Source: Macrophomina tecta
Taxonomy: Eukaryota; Ascomycota; Dothideomycetes; Botryosphaeriales; Botryosphaeriaceae
NCBI GenBank assembly: GCA_024180945.1
Contig: JAKSGN010000043.1
Location: 434,001-498,000, forward strand
Length of the DNA stretch: 64,000 nt
Direction: 5' to 3'
Notes under the pieces: model-generated
What the model saw: only the letters and a program-made list of their open reading frames with translations
Told to the model about the DNA's origin: nothing
Database searches by the model: none
Position numbers and translations under genes: made by a program
Shown here: positions 33,755 through 44,399 of the stretch, piece by piece
How positions within the stretch are numbered: the stretch's first letter is position 1
How the letters are laid out: each line of letters begins with the position of its first letter

Positions 33755-34067
33755 TGAAAGCTACCATCCTTTTGAATCTTATGCCACATAGATTGATAAA
33801 TGCCAGTTCTACCCTTTCAACCCCCTTAATTAATAAGAAAGCTGATGGTGCGAAAGGATCATCGATCAGTGAGAGGAGTGGTGGACAGCGCATATCGCTA
33901 CTCAGCAAATTACGCATTACTGGCGGCATTCACCCGTAGATCCTTGACTCTCTTGAGTAGCTCCGCCTCTGTGCAAGATGTCGCTGGAGCCAGTTAGTCT
34001 GGAGATCTGGTATTACGTTTGGCGCTGCATGGACGGCAACCTCATCTTCCCTCTCTTCAGCCTCTTA
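33755..34067. repeat. Dispersed repeat, copy 2
   Basis: Diverged, internally shortened copy of 29369-29740 in the same orientation. It ends with the same GACGGCAACCTCATCTTCCC text, so it includes the last codons of the MATE-like gene as a fragment. It lies just upstream of the small gene at 34261. Confidence 0.8.
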
Positions 34068-34260
34068 GATCAGCAGCATCACATGTGTGCTGCCTGGGTG
34101 AAGCCGTGCGCCTGCTTATTGTTCCGTGCAATCGGGCGAAATGAGGCTGAAACGCTCGGGCCGCAATGGATAATAAATATTCCGCTTCCCCGCCTGAAAC
34201 TTAAGCTGTCCGTCTGCGGAAGCCCAGCCTACATCACGAACTCTCCAACACTACGACATT

Positions 34261-34729
34261 ATGGACGAACAGAGGCAGCATCTCGAGCATGAGAAGATAC
34301 CTGTCAGCTCTGAAACCAGCCACAAGGAACTCTGCGATGCGACGAAATCCATAGGCGAAGATGGATGGGTCAGCAGCACCACAATAGACAAGCTCAATAA
34401 AGAACAAATGGAAAGGCTCTCACGGGTGATAGAATCTCTGCTTGGATCCTTCAAAGTTGCGACACCCCTAGTTTGCTTGGAAATACATGAAAGCTAACTA
34501 TTTCTGAAAGTTCCCACCCTACCCGCAGTACGACATCTACCGATTCAAACAGCCAAAGAGGGTCGCTCCCAGCGGCCTTGACATCATAATACCGCTCCAC
34601 ACACTCGGAGATACTACACCTATGCTCTCGGATAAAAAACTCATTGTGGGGAATATGTATTGGATAAAGGATTTGGCTATGATAGAACCAGATGTAGTCT
34701 TATTATGGGTAGGGTATCCGAGAGAATAG
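34261..34729 (+). CDS. Unknown small protein, Starship cargo, 2 exons
   Basis: Exons 34261-34470 and 34529-34729 give 136 aa; the 58-bp intron (donor GTTTGC, branch GCTAAC, acceptor CCCGCAG) restores frame. The N-terminal half is acidic and probably helical (EDGWVSSTTIDKLNKEQME, RLSRVIESLLG). The second exon has YDIYRFKQPKRVAPSGLDI, then LSDKKLIVGNMYWI and VVLLWVGYP. I do not recognise the family. It ends 7 bp before the stop of the oppositely oriented 573-aa gene, so the two are tail-to-tail. The unusual donor and lack of homology evidence keep confidence moderate. Confidence 0.55.
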
Positions 34730-34736
34730 CGAGACT

Positions 34737-36554
34737 TTACGTTGTCTCATCCGGTGCTCTAAATACAAAATGATAGTCATCTCCAAAGGAGAAGGTGTCC
34801 GCATCAAATCCTGAAAACCATGGTCCGTCCGCGTCTCCAAACCGAAACACCTCGTTCAGATCCAGATCAGGCGAACATCCCCATCCATGGTGCTGAAGCT
34901 CGCCAGGAGCAGGACCTGTTTCTAAGGAAGCGTCAGGAGGGACATAAGACAGCTCAGTGCTCCTGCCTTGTTTTGTAGCAGCAGGAAAAGGGCCCTCTGA
35001 TAAGGGATTTGCCTGAACTTCCCCGCAGGTTTCGGTTTGGCAGCTAAGATCTACTTGGGCCGGAGAGAGTGGACGAATGTGACCCTCTGACAATGCGCGT
35101 TGATCAATGTGTTTGCTAAGCACTCTGAGGATACTGCATTTACTCCCAAGTATCTCCGAGAAAGTCCAGTCTTCCGTGGTGAGATGTTCAATGATTCGCT
35201 GGCACACTATAAAGTCTCGTTCTCTACGGTTACTGCTTTTCCGAATCTGGCATTCTTGGAAATATTGAAGGACTGCTCGGATTTCGGGGTGAGTTAATGC
35301 CAGCCACCTGCATTTTGTTAGCCATTTTCAAAAAATAATGTAGCTGACTTACTTTGAGGAATTTCGGTAATCCAGCTCGGTTATGTAACTTGGATGGTCC
35401 TCGATAAGCATTAACCATAGTTTTGCCTCTTTGAGTTTCCTCTTGACCCAGTCTTCGGAACCGCCCCATGATTCCGCGAACGCTTGAATTGCATGGGCCT
35501 GACGAGTAAATCCAGATGGTAGTACGGCATCGTCATTCGATTTAAGAATTTCGACTTCGAATTGTATCAATAGGGAAGTAAGTCTATTGTGAACATCCAA
35601 CGACTTCTTCGCATTGGCTGCGCTGGTGTCCATCGTCTTAATGTGTTCAACATGTTTTTGCAGACGAGCTTTTGCATCTAAAATTTGATTGTCCTTGGAT
35701 GGTCGATCGCTCTCGGATAATAGATCGCGTGGCGCTAGGCCACGTCCGATCTCGCGCACAGATTGCAGAGAAAATCTTTCACACGCTTCCACGGGTAAAA
35801 ATGCCTTCAGAACTGGCTCAATTTTCCGGAAGTTGACATCCTTGAAATAGGTCTTTTGTATTTTGGGGTCGATCGTGTTTGCGGGTTCCAAGCCGTTTTC
35901 GCCTTCCAATTGTAGAGATGTTCGTCGCCTTGAGGAGCTCCTTTGGCTGTCGGAATCGGTTTCTGAAGCACTCAAATGGTTGTCTAATCCGCTAGATATC
36001 GTTTCGATAGAATTACTTATTGTCCGTTTCCTCTTTCTAGGGTGACTATTTGGCATTTGCTGCGGATGCGTAGATCTGGAAGGCTGAGGCGAATGGTCGC
36101 GCGACATTGCGGAAGGGTTTGTAACGGGTCGAGGCCGTAGCGTTGGCTTTGCCGGTAACGGGCATCTTTGAACTGGATCGGACGCGCCGTCCGGTCTGTC
36201 CCTTGCACCAAACGACGAAGGTGCATCAACAAGACCTAACGTATCCGTAGGGCCATGTCCTGGCGCTGCTTGCACCGAGGAAGGCTTAATCGGTTCGGGC
36301 GCAAGGGGTCGAAAATTTGGTTGTGCAAGTCCAAGAAGCTCTGCTCGCTCCTCTAGCGTGCAACTGGACATAAACTTTCGGAGACATTCTTTCATACGCT
36401 ATGTGTAGAATGTCAGATAATAGTTCCGGTCCTACAACGCTTTACTTACGTCTGACTGTAGTACGATCTGAGGCTTTCTGTTGAGCGCATGTTCAAAACA
36501 ATCCTCGAAACTGGGATGCACCTGGCACCGTGTGTAACTTGGGAGGTCGTCCAT
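34737..36554 (-). CDS. Unknown 573-aa protein, Starship cargo, 3 exons
   Basis: Exons 36554-36450, 36398-35353 and 35307-34737; introns of 51 bp (GTAAGT) and 45 bp (GTAAGT, branch GCTAAC) keep frame across 574 codons. Residues 40-180 are disordered and Pro/Ser-rich with a basic cluster RKRKR that could be a nuclear signal. Residues about 205-400 are likely structured and helical (FRKIEPVLKAFLPVEACERF, LQKHVEHIKTMDTSA, IQAFAESWGGSEDWVKRKL, AKLWLMLIEDHP). The third exon continues IRAVLQYFQECQIRK and HLTTEDWTFSEILGSK, then an acidic C-terminus. I do not recognise a named domain. The intact three-exon frame argues for a functional gene, probably nuclear; role unknown. Confidence 0.7.
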
Positions 36555-37329
36555 TGTGTGCTACAATGACCAGAAGACTCGTTTGCAAGATATACTATTT
36601 TATCTCTTAAGCGCGCGCCCTCTACTCCATTGACAGCAGACGGAATGGATCAGCGCGTTTACCTGTGTCCCTGACTGTGGTCGGATGGGTATCTTTAAAT
36701 TGATTGGCATGCGACTTCTCGGAGGGACTTCCTTAAACAATGTATCCCCGAGCCTTTTTTTCTTCGGTAATAGCTCGGGGAGTCCGGCTCTCTCTCGGAT
36801 GCTATGCAGTTACGCCTTCTATTCCTATTGGCGTGAACAACGCTTGGCTAATAATGCACCTGCCCCTTGTCCACTTGACACTATGAGGCTTTTGATTGGA
36901 AGGACCATAACGGCTGATTACACCTGTCTTCTACTTATTCGAAAGGTTCTGAGACCATGTTTTTGGGATGTTCTCATCTCTGGCGTATTGCGTCAGTTGT
37001 AGCTAGGGGCGAGGATGCGATGCAGGCATGCTACGGCGGTGGCCGAACCTATCAATGAGGATTCGAGAAGCTGGCATCTGTTATTTCGACGCGTTTGGCG
37101 TTGCCAAGTCAATTGGGTGACCACCCTTAGAGCTTGCATCTTTACCTCAGTTTTTACTGAAGCTAAACACACAGCGATACTGACAGCTTGTGAACCCTTA
37201 CAGCGCAGTCCAGGAAGTAGAGGGGTGTTACGGTGCAGCCTGCACAGAGTGATGAAGAAGGGTTGATCCCCGCGGAAGACGAATAAACCCGAAGAAACGT
37301 GGATACAAGTCACGTGATACTCGCCATCA
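36555..37329. other. Intergenic in the Starship; no gene recognised
   Basis: Includes the promoter side of the 573-aa gene. Open frames at 36685-37002 and 36993-37313 carry no motif. Confidence 0.4.
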
Positions 37330-37690
37330 GTTCAGAACCGCGACGGTGTTTGCTGCGGAGCTCTGGGCATAAAAATGGCACTTGATCTGGCAGAAGTGGA
37401 GACGGCCCACAGTAAGCGGAGGATAGCTCTCTTCACGGACAACCAAGCAGCGCTGCGTGCACTTTGTGACACCCGGCGAGCAGTCCGGACAGTACCTATT
37501 GAGATCAATCACCACAAAGCTGACAGGCCTCCAGCAGCAAGGCGTGTCAATCAAGTTCCACTGGGTCCCATCCCACCGGGGTGTGCCAGGGAATAAAGAA
37601 GCGGATAAACTTGCCAAGGCGGAAACCCCAAAGTTCACGTCTTTTGCGTTGCATCATGTGGGGTCAGCACGGATCTGCGAGCCGATTCGC
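37330..37690 (+). pseudogene. LINE RNase H fragment, frameshifted
   Basis: Plus-strand blocks VFAAELWA, MALDLAEVETAHSK, ALFTDNQAALRAL and, after a frame change near 37500, SIKFHWVPSHRGVPGNKEAD, then KLAKAE match the RNase H domain of non-LTR retrotransposons. A stop (ATA->TAA-type) follows LWA. No RT is attached. It is a short internal or 5'-truncated LINE scrap inside the Starship, distinct from the split LINE, whose RNase H reads VEWVPGHVNVHGNEEADRL. Confidence 0.8.
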
Positions 37691-38038
37691 TAACGTGAGC
37701 GTCAATCTACAAGCCACAATCCTATTCTGCTCAAGCATATCCACACACACGGACCTTTGACGCTGAGCTCCGTTTCCCATTGGGCAATGACAGCGGTCAT
37801 AGCTGTTCCCATGCTCCCTCCCCGGCTCGGAACTGCATGCAGATCTTGTATCAACATCTCCATAACTCAAGCCAGACATTCCCCACTTCATTCGCTTTAT
37901 CGGTGTGCACTATGGTCTGAGTTGTCTCGGGGATTTCTCTACGGTGATGTCCGAACAACCACTTCGTTCGAACCCTTGTACCAGTACCTCACTTACCTAC
38001 CCACTTAGGTTTGTAACGTCACTCCGACAGCCCAACTC
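37691..38038. other. Intergenic, nothing recognised
   Basis: Normal-composition spacer between the LINE scrap and the 3' end of the small gene at 38039. Confidence 0.35.
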
Positions 38039-38534
38039 TCAGTACCCTTCCCACTGACTCATGGGATCTTTTCTGATATTGGTCTGTTTGGTGCCAGCTT
38101 CGCCAAACATGCTTGTTTTTAAAGATCCACCAGACTTTGACGTTTCGACCCAGTCATAAAATTGCTTCATCCTTTTGCCGGTCCTTGAAGTGCCCGTCTG
38201 ATGTCCCTGATCCGCTTTTGGAGACATCTTTCGGGGTTCGACGTGGGGCGTTTCATCCGCTTGGCTGGAAATCGGTGCAACGCATGGCTCTTTAGACCGG
38301 CCGCGGCCCTGGTCTTGGGTTAAAATGCTCTGCAATGTCTTCTACCAATTTAGGTCTACTCATTTTTCTGTTTCGCTCGGAATATGCACTTACAGGACTG
38401 ATTGTAAGAGGAACCGTCTCTTTGTCACAGAGAGACCCTCTGTAGTGAGTGGTGTATAGCACGTTGTCCAGAAGGGGAGACCGTGGTGTCTGGGCTACTA
38501 GCCTGTCGATTATAACGTCAGGTTGCTTAGCCAT
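38039..38534 (-). CDS. Unknown 143-aa protein, Starship cargo, 2 exons
   Basis: Exons 38534-38394 and 38329-38039; a 64-bp intron (GTAAGT...TTGCAG) restores frame. Exon 1 gives MAKQPDVIIDRLVAQTPRSP and then LLDNVLYTTHYRGSLCDKE. Exon 2 is polar and basic (KRMKQFYDWVETSKSGGSLK). No known domain recognised. A TATAAAAG box lies 55-62 bp upstream of the ATG. Short length and no family keep this moderate; support comes from intron, frame and promoter together. Confidence 0.55.
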
Positions 38535-38588
38535 CACGAGAAGTTAGAAAGATGTTCGCGCTTTAGCAGCTTTGATCAGATTGTGGCT

Positions 38589-38596
38589 CTTTTATA
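38589..38596 (-). promoter_or_regulatory. TATA-like box of the 143-aa gene
   Basis: TATAAAAG on the minus strand, 55-62 bp upstream of the start codon at 38534. Confidence 0.45.
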
Positions 38597-39339
38597 CACA
38601 TTGTGCATACGGCGTGCCCAGTCCGATTGCTTTTGAAGGGCAATGAGAACCCTAGATTATCGTTCTTATCCATTTAGACGAGCGTGCCACATAATCATGC
38701 ATCCTCGGAGCGAGCACCCTGGCAGTTACAACTGTCCCCACGATACCGTCATGCAATGCTCTAATGAAGGCTATCGGCATTGCCGACTTGTACTAGCCCT
38801 ATTACTGAATCGGGTGATTGACCCTTCTCTTTCGACATACAAGGGGAGGAAACCTGAGCCGCATTAGCCGATCATCTAAGGCTAGCTTGAGCCCCGGCAA
38901 TCCGCGTTGCAAGGGAACCAATCCTTTACACACATGGGCTGACCGGGTGAGTCGGACTGTGCTCAGCCAACGATGCTCAGAGTTGTCAGAATGTGTGAAG
39001 TCTCCAAGAACCCCCAACACCCCTGGGAGTTGGATAATGTGCATCAAAGCCGGCACTACGGTCAATCGCAGCTCTCTCTAAAGGTGTATTACTTCTTCAA
39101 TTCTCCGTACCAATAGGGATAGTCATTTACCTTGGCGTTTACCTCGTATTTCGCATGTTCACAACTGATCATTAGCCTTGTTTGATAGAGACGGGCTGGT
39201 TGCCGCTAAGTCTCACATCAAGTCAAGCGGGGAGTTTGCCATCTCTGGATACTGGGCTAACCAATTGTCAAGCCGGATGGATATCTACCGTCTGCATGTG
39301 TCATGTGCGAAGAAACCGGATGTAGGAGCTCTCAACGCA
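38597..39339. other. Divergent intergenic region between two cargo genes
   Basis: Lies between the divergently transcribed 143-aa (minus) and 266-aa (plus) genes, each with its own TATA-like box. No motif-bearing ORF. Confidence 0.4.
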
Positions 39340-39347
39340 TATAAAAG
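39340..39347 (+). promoter_or_regulatory. TATA-like box of the 266-aa gene
   Basis: TATAAAAG 82-89 bp upstream of the ATG at 39429. Confidence 0.45.
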
Positions 39348-39428
39348 CTCTTTCGCTGGTCACTACTCCAGCCCAACTCCTTACCATCGACCGTCCCGCC
39401 GAGTATTCAGTTAGAAGCACTTTTCACA

Positions 39429-40339
39429 ATGACTCCGTCGACATACAATGAAGAAGCCCAACTGGCAGCTGTGGAGCCCCTTGGAGGTATCATCTCATTC
39501 AGCAGTTCCCATGATTGGCCAATGTCTGAGACTTCATTACATAGACCGCAAGACCCACATAGAGGCGTACGAGGAAGCGTTCGCCTTCGATGGAGTCTCG
39601 TTGCCCCTTGATTCCGGTATTCCGCCGGCTGAAAATCCTGTAATAACGCCCTTGTTGGCATCCTCAGGCACTCTGCCTCTGCACGCCGAACCTTTCCCTT
39701 CGGACCGGTACGATACCTCCCGCATCACCCACCCTCAGCCAGTCAAGGCTCTCACGGGTAAGCGTACAGAGTATGCATGTATTGGTTTTCCATATTTACG
39801 TTGGAACAGGTGAAGAAACCCTTCGGAACATCTGCGCGGGCATCGTTTCGGGGCGACCTCTTCCAACACCACCTCAATCTCAAGCGCGGACGGAAACGCA
39901 GCAGGCGCCATTGACTCCGTTCGATCAATTCTCGGATGTTGTTTGTGCTATCGAGGTCCAAGCCCTTCCATCTAGAGGGTTCGAATATCGAAAGAAAGTC
40001 CTCCTTTGCCAGAAACTTGATCAAGTCGGATACTGTGCACTGGTCGATCGAGGGGTTGGTGTTCATTCTGTCTGGTTCCGGGGCCGGATGCTTCCTGGCT
40101 ATTTCCTGGACTGGATTTTGGAAGACCGCGCCGGTCTTTATGAGGATGTTTTGGTCGTTCGGGCAAGCTCCTGGTCTGCATGGTTACCTCGGCATAATTA
40201 CGATGCTGATTTTGCTTTCTACCAGCGTTACATTCAGGTAATGGCTGATGGAGATACGGCCGGTATTTTTGAGGAGGGGAGGACCAGATATGATGGCCAA
40301 GATCAAGAGAGTCATGTAACGGACATCGAGGAGGATTGA
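39429..40339 (+). CDS. Unknown 266-aa protein, Starship cargo, 3 exons
   Basis: Exons 39429-39486, 39545-39757 and 39810-40339; introns of 58 bp (GTATCA...CATAG) and 52 bp (GTAAGC...AACAG) keep one frame of 267 codons. The start has a good context (TTCACAATGAC). Residues 20-110 are Pro/Ser-rich. The C-terminal half is probably structured (FEYRKKVLLCQKLDQVGYCA, SVWFRGRMLPGYFLDWILED, DADFAFYQRYIQVMADGD) and the tail is acidic. No named family recognised. It is divergent from the 143-aa gene, about 0.9 kb away. Confidence 0.68.
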
Positions 40340-41403
40340 TGAGAAGAGCAAATGACTTTATAGTCTCGTGCTTTCCCGTTGTTGCAAATTGTTGACTCTT
40401 ACTTTTCTTCCTCTAACAACACACGGTCCATTTGTTGCTGTTTGATTCATATGATTGGTGCAAGAGCGCCGGGCGATGATGAATACTGAACGGCGTCGAA
40501 TGTAAGTGACGGTAAGCCATAGTGTTACGGACCTACCTGTATATAGAGTTGTTGGGGCACGATCAGCCACCAGGCTGATCATTGCTGAACCTTTTGTCGA
40601 CTGGGAGCCGATGGGAGGTTGGCCGAATGGTCCTACGCGCCGACTGAAACCCAACACGGTCGGGTCCGTCGTAACACATAGATCACCGCTGCTATGAACA
40701 GATGTACTAGGTCGAACGTGAGTTCCTCCTTACTAGCATAGCCACGCGGATAGAAGCGCTCCGTGGGTTTGCTGTCATCGCGCGCCTACTATTAGCAACT
40801 AGGATGTAACCACCAGTCAACTTGTCCGTTTTCTGGATTCGGCCACACAGGCCTCTGGAAGCCGGCCAGGGCTATTCGGAGCCAGGTACGGTCAGCTACC
40901 ATACATACAAACTAATGACTTGCTGGTGATCTCGCCTCGAAAATCAGCACTTCGCTCTAAGCTCAAGTGTATGAGATCTTAGCTCTGGCGGGGGCTCTCC
41001 GTCATAAATACTAGGCTGGTCGAATGCCGAGATACTCGCAACGCAACGTTCGGTGAAGATAATGACTCATTTTCTGGCGCGCGTTATAAATAGTAGTCGA
41101 CCTAGACCTGGGCGCGTTTCGGTTGCTCGCGAATTGGTTGCTCTATTTGTGTTCAAGGGCAACGAATGAGTAGTGGAACCGCCCGTGTAAGCGCCTTAAA
41201 GAACGCAACGGTTTGGACTTGGGCGTGCAAGGGCGCATGGCTGAAACACATGACTCATTATCGGGCCACTAACGGTTGAGCCGGATACTTGCCGAGCGGC
41301 ATCTGTGCGATCGCACCTTCGTCAGCGCCTTGCCATCTCTGCAACTCCGCCAACTCCCACTCACTCTCTACATAAACCTCATCTCTCGCGCCTCCTCATC
41401 AAT
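40340..41403. other. Intergenic, upstream of the DUF7924 gene
   Basis: No motif-bearing ORF. Contains short GC-rich text near 41080-41270 that is the likely promoter region of the downstream gene. Confidence 0.4.
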
Positions 41404-43081
41404 ATGGTCCGCACGAAAGCTTCCAGGTGTCGCCGAATATCGCTTGCCCGTGGTATGTCGTTGCGCAAGCTGTCCTACATGTCTGCTGATCGTTTCGTAG
41501 GAGAGCGACCTCAAGGTATTAGGAAAGAAGCACGACCTCTTCGAAGGAGCGCACGCCTCCAGCATCATTGCACGTGTCAGCAAGTCCAAGAACTACCCAT
41601 TGCGCAGGATATCAGCGGCTTAGACACTCAGGTGAGTCCTCTCTGCCGTATTGTGAATCAAGCTTATGGGCCTGTAGCTGCCACTTTCCACGACCACACA
41701 GCTTACAGGCCCGAAGCGCAAACGTTCCTGCGAGATAGACACGTCGGATCAACCAACACAAAAGCGACAGCGGCCGACTTCCACCACGGCGGAGGACGCG
41801 CACACGGAAACGGCGAGCGACAAGGCGGATAGCAACAACCCTATTGACTACTGGCGGAAACACCAACACTGGCCACGGACGTATTTCGAGTCTGGAGGCA
41901 GTATGAGTCACCTACTTGCGAGGAAGAAGTCCACTTCCACGCTTCGCCGGAAGCCATCGGCGTCGTCGATCAACGCAAGTGAGACAACACCATCTGACAA
42001 TACATCCAGAGACAACAAGGGTTCTGTGTATAGGGACAGACGATATGATGGCCTACTTGCAGGTCATGGAAGCTTTCTCAAGAAGGATGGATTAGGCGTT
42101 ACTCCTAAGAGCAAATTGCTTTGCAAGGAACTGCTTGAGGCTGAGCAACCGGTGCCCCAAGATTCTTTGTTCAACGACGATTTGTTCGAGGAGACTTGCG
42201 ACTACCTAGTCAATAGGAACGAGGCTATGGTTAGCCGTGAGATTGGGCTACTCATCGTACCTTCAGCAGCACAATTCGCCCGCCGGGGAGCAAAGCATCT
42301 CAAAGCCCTAGCCGAAACTGTGAACGAGAAATGGAGCGAGTCGATTCCTTTGTTCAAATCTCGTCCACAACCAGACTATTCGGTCGGATTCGATTCGTCG
42401 GCGTTTTCAGAAGAACAACTTAAACGTCTCAAGCCCTTCGTTGGAACCCTCTGGGATGAATCGTACTTCGCAGCGACGTGGTACATGTACTTCCCCTTCC
42501 TCACCTGCGAGGTCAAGTGTGGCGCCGCAGCGCTCGAGATCGCGGACCGGCAGAACGCGCACAGCGCGACGCTCGCAGTGCGGGCCGTGGTGGAGCTGTT
42601 CCGGCTGGTGAAGCGCGAGAAGGAGGTCGACCGCGAGATCCTGGCCTTTTCCATCTCGCACGACCACAGGGCGGTCCGCATCTACGGGCACTACCCTGTC
42701 ATCGATGGGAAGGACACGAAGTACTACCGCCATTTGATCCACACCTTTGACTTCACGGCTCTGGATGGCAAAGACAAATGGACGACTTACAAATTCACGA
42801 AGAACGTCTACGACAACTGGATGCCCGACCACTTCAAGCGCATCTGCTCGGCAATCGACGGTCTCCCTACCGGCATCAACTTTGATGTCTCGCAGGAGTC
42901 GGAACTGCAGTTCTCAAGCCAGACCGGCCTGTCTCAAGAGCTGGAGGGCCACCATCTTTCGCAATCAGAGGGCTCGGCGTCAGTCGCTGGTCAAGATGAC
43001 GGGTCAAGCGTTGCAAATGCCGACAATACAACCCCTGACACGTCTGTCTCGCAGAGCTTCAAGAAGCCAAGGCGGGAGTAG
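41404..43081 (+). CDS. DUF7924-type protein with PD-(D/E)XK-like core, Starship cargo, 2 exons
   Basis: Exons 41404-41631 and 41678-43081 (46-bp intron, GTGAGT...CTGTAG), 543 aa. The N-terminal 130 residues are basic and disordered (KRKRSCEI, KRQRP). NPIDYWRKHQHWPRTYFE and MSHLLARKKSTSTLRRK follow, as in the fungal family I know as DUF7924. The conserved domain (about 280-480) has PDYSVGFD, then FPFLTCEVKCGAAALEIADR, AVVELFRLV and ISHDHRAVRIYGHYPVI. The PD...E-x-K arrangement (PDYSVGFD and CEVK) resembles the PD-(D/E)XK nuclease active site; that is my reading of the motif, not proof of nuclease activity. The gene is intact and sits between unknown cargo and the MADS-box gene. Confidence 0.85.
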
Positions 43082-43357
43082 TGACGTTCATTGGTGCTTG
43101 TGTCCGTTTCTTTTTTTTTTTTTTTCATGGGATTTCGGCGGCGTGTGTATGGTTCTTTCGGCACAGTGTGTTCTCCAATATCTCGCGAGTCAGTGTTTTT
43201 TGCATCAATTCAGGGATTACGTTAGCGTCAGAACCTAGCCTCTTACGACCAAGCGCATGATAAAGTGATAAATAGTCAAGGGGAAAGTCCCTCATTGCGT
43301 CTTTCACCAACCCGTCGCGTCGCTCCGCACTGACACCGCAGCCCCTCGCGCCCGCAA

Positions 43358-43540
43358 ATGGGCCGTTCCACTCCTGCCACCACCACCTGCGCAAGATGTA
43401 TATCCACGCAATGGCCGACGATCCGCATCCTCGACCAGGACGCCACGCGGTACCTGATCAATTGGCGTGGAACCGGCCCTGCGACACGCGCACTGCGGCC
43501 CGCGACGTGGGAACCTAATTCATCGCTGGCTAGCTTGTAG
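43358..43540 (+). CDS. Mini chromo-like ORF (60 aa), possibly a gene remnant
   Basis: The reading TIRILDQDATRYLINWRGTG followed by TWEPNSSLASL matches the second half of fungal chromo-like domains (RILxxxxxxYLVDWEGTxPxTxxxxxxTWEP). The first strand and the usual continuing helix are missing. ATG at 43358 follows a plausible leader. It may be a short real gene or the tail of a lost one. Lies between the DUF7924 and MADS-box genes. Confidence 0.45.
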   Translation: MGRSTPATTTCARCISTQWPTIRILDQDATRYLINWRGTGPATRALRPATWEPNSSLASL

Positions 43541-43855
43541 ACAAGAGTGGCAGCACGACGCGTCCCGGGCGAGGAGAACGAACGGCATGCGGATAGTTAG
43601 GAGCTGAAGGATTACGTAGCCGCTGGGATTGCTAGGCTTGGAGGAAGAGAAGAGGAAGGAGAAGGAATAGGCAATGTGGGCTTCCCGTTCTTCCATTTCT
43701 CTATCGTATACTGACTTTGTTAGCGATAGCGCTCGCATGGGCTAAAGTGTCCCATCGCTCCTTCACACAACGCGCGAAACGACGGTCGAAACGCAGGATA
43801 ACAGCAAAGAGGAGGAGGCTCCAGCCACTGGCAATATGTTGTTATTACACAAACT

Positions 43856-44399
43856 TCATCCCTTAGTGGTTTCGCCTGGCTGAACCCCACGGTCGCAGGG
43901 CAGCTGCTCTGCCGTGTTGATGGAGGCACACCTGTAGCCATTGCTGTAGCTTGGGGTCCGCCCGGTGTTCTGGCCCAGCCGGCACACCCCATTCGCCCTA
44001 CATTCTGCCCGTCCAGTGCATGATACCCATTCGGCATGCGAGAACGTATTTATAGAGATGCTTTGAGCTTCTATAGTTGGCGAAGGAGGCTTTTGTAGCT
44101 TATTCATAGTTGTAGGCGTTTTCGTTACTGGTACTGGGTAGCACTTTGCCTGGAGCCAATTAGTTGCGCATCGCATGAGCCAACTAGACCCTTACAATAT
44201 CCTCGTGGCTTGGCCACATTGTCTTTTCATCGGACGTATAAACATAGTATCTCCCATGGTACCGAAGAAGAATATGCACTTCTGCCTGGCAAAGCCGCCG
44301 TAACTCGTCTCCCTTCCTCAGCAGGCTCTCTTTCCGTTTTCGGAACCTTTCCTTTGAAACTCGGTGTGACCGCCCGTTCTTTAGTTGTGGGGTGGACAT
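43856..44399 (-). CDS. Small MADS-box (SRF-type) protein, Starship cargo, 2 exons
   Basis: Exons 44399-44196 and 44149-43856 (46-bp intron GTAAGG...CTCCAG), 165 aa. The N-terminal 60 residues form a MADS-box-like domain: RVSKERFRKRKESLLRKGDE, then LRRLCQAEVHILLRYHGRYYV, as in short fungal MADS-like proteins where TFxKRKxxLxKKAxEL is the rule. Then come WPSHEDI and a Cys-containing tail. MADS boxes bind A/T-rich CArG DNA as dimers. The frame is open upstream to 44483, but the Met at 44399 directly precedes the domain. Possible transcription factor of the element; targets unknown. Confidence 0.72.

Noticed and set aside
36685..37313. About 100-codon ORFs between cargo genes
   Set aside because: No motif and antisense overlap with each other.
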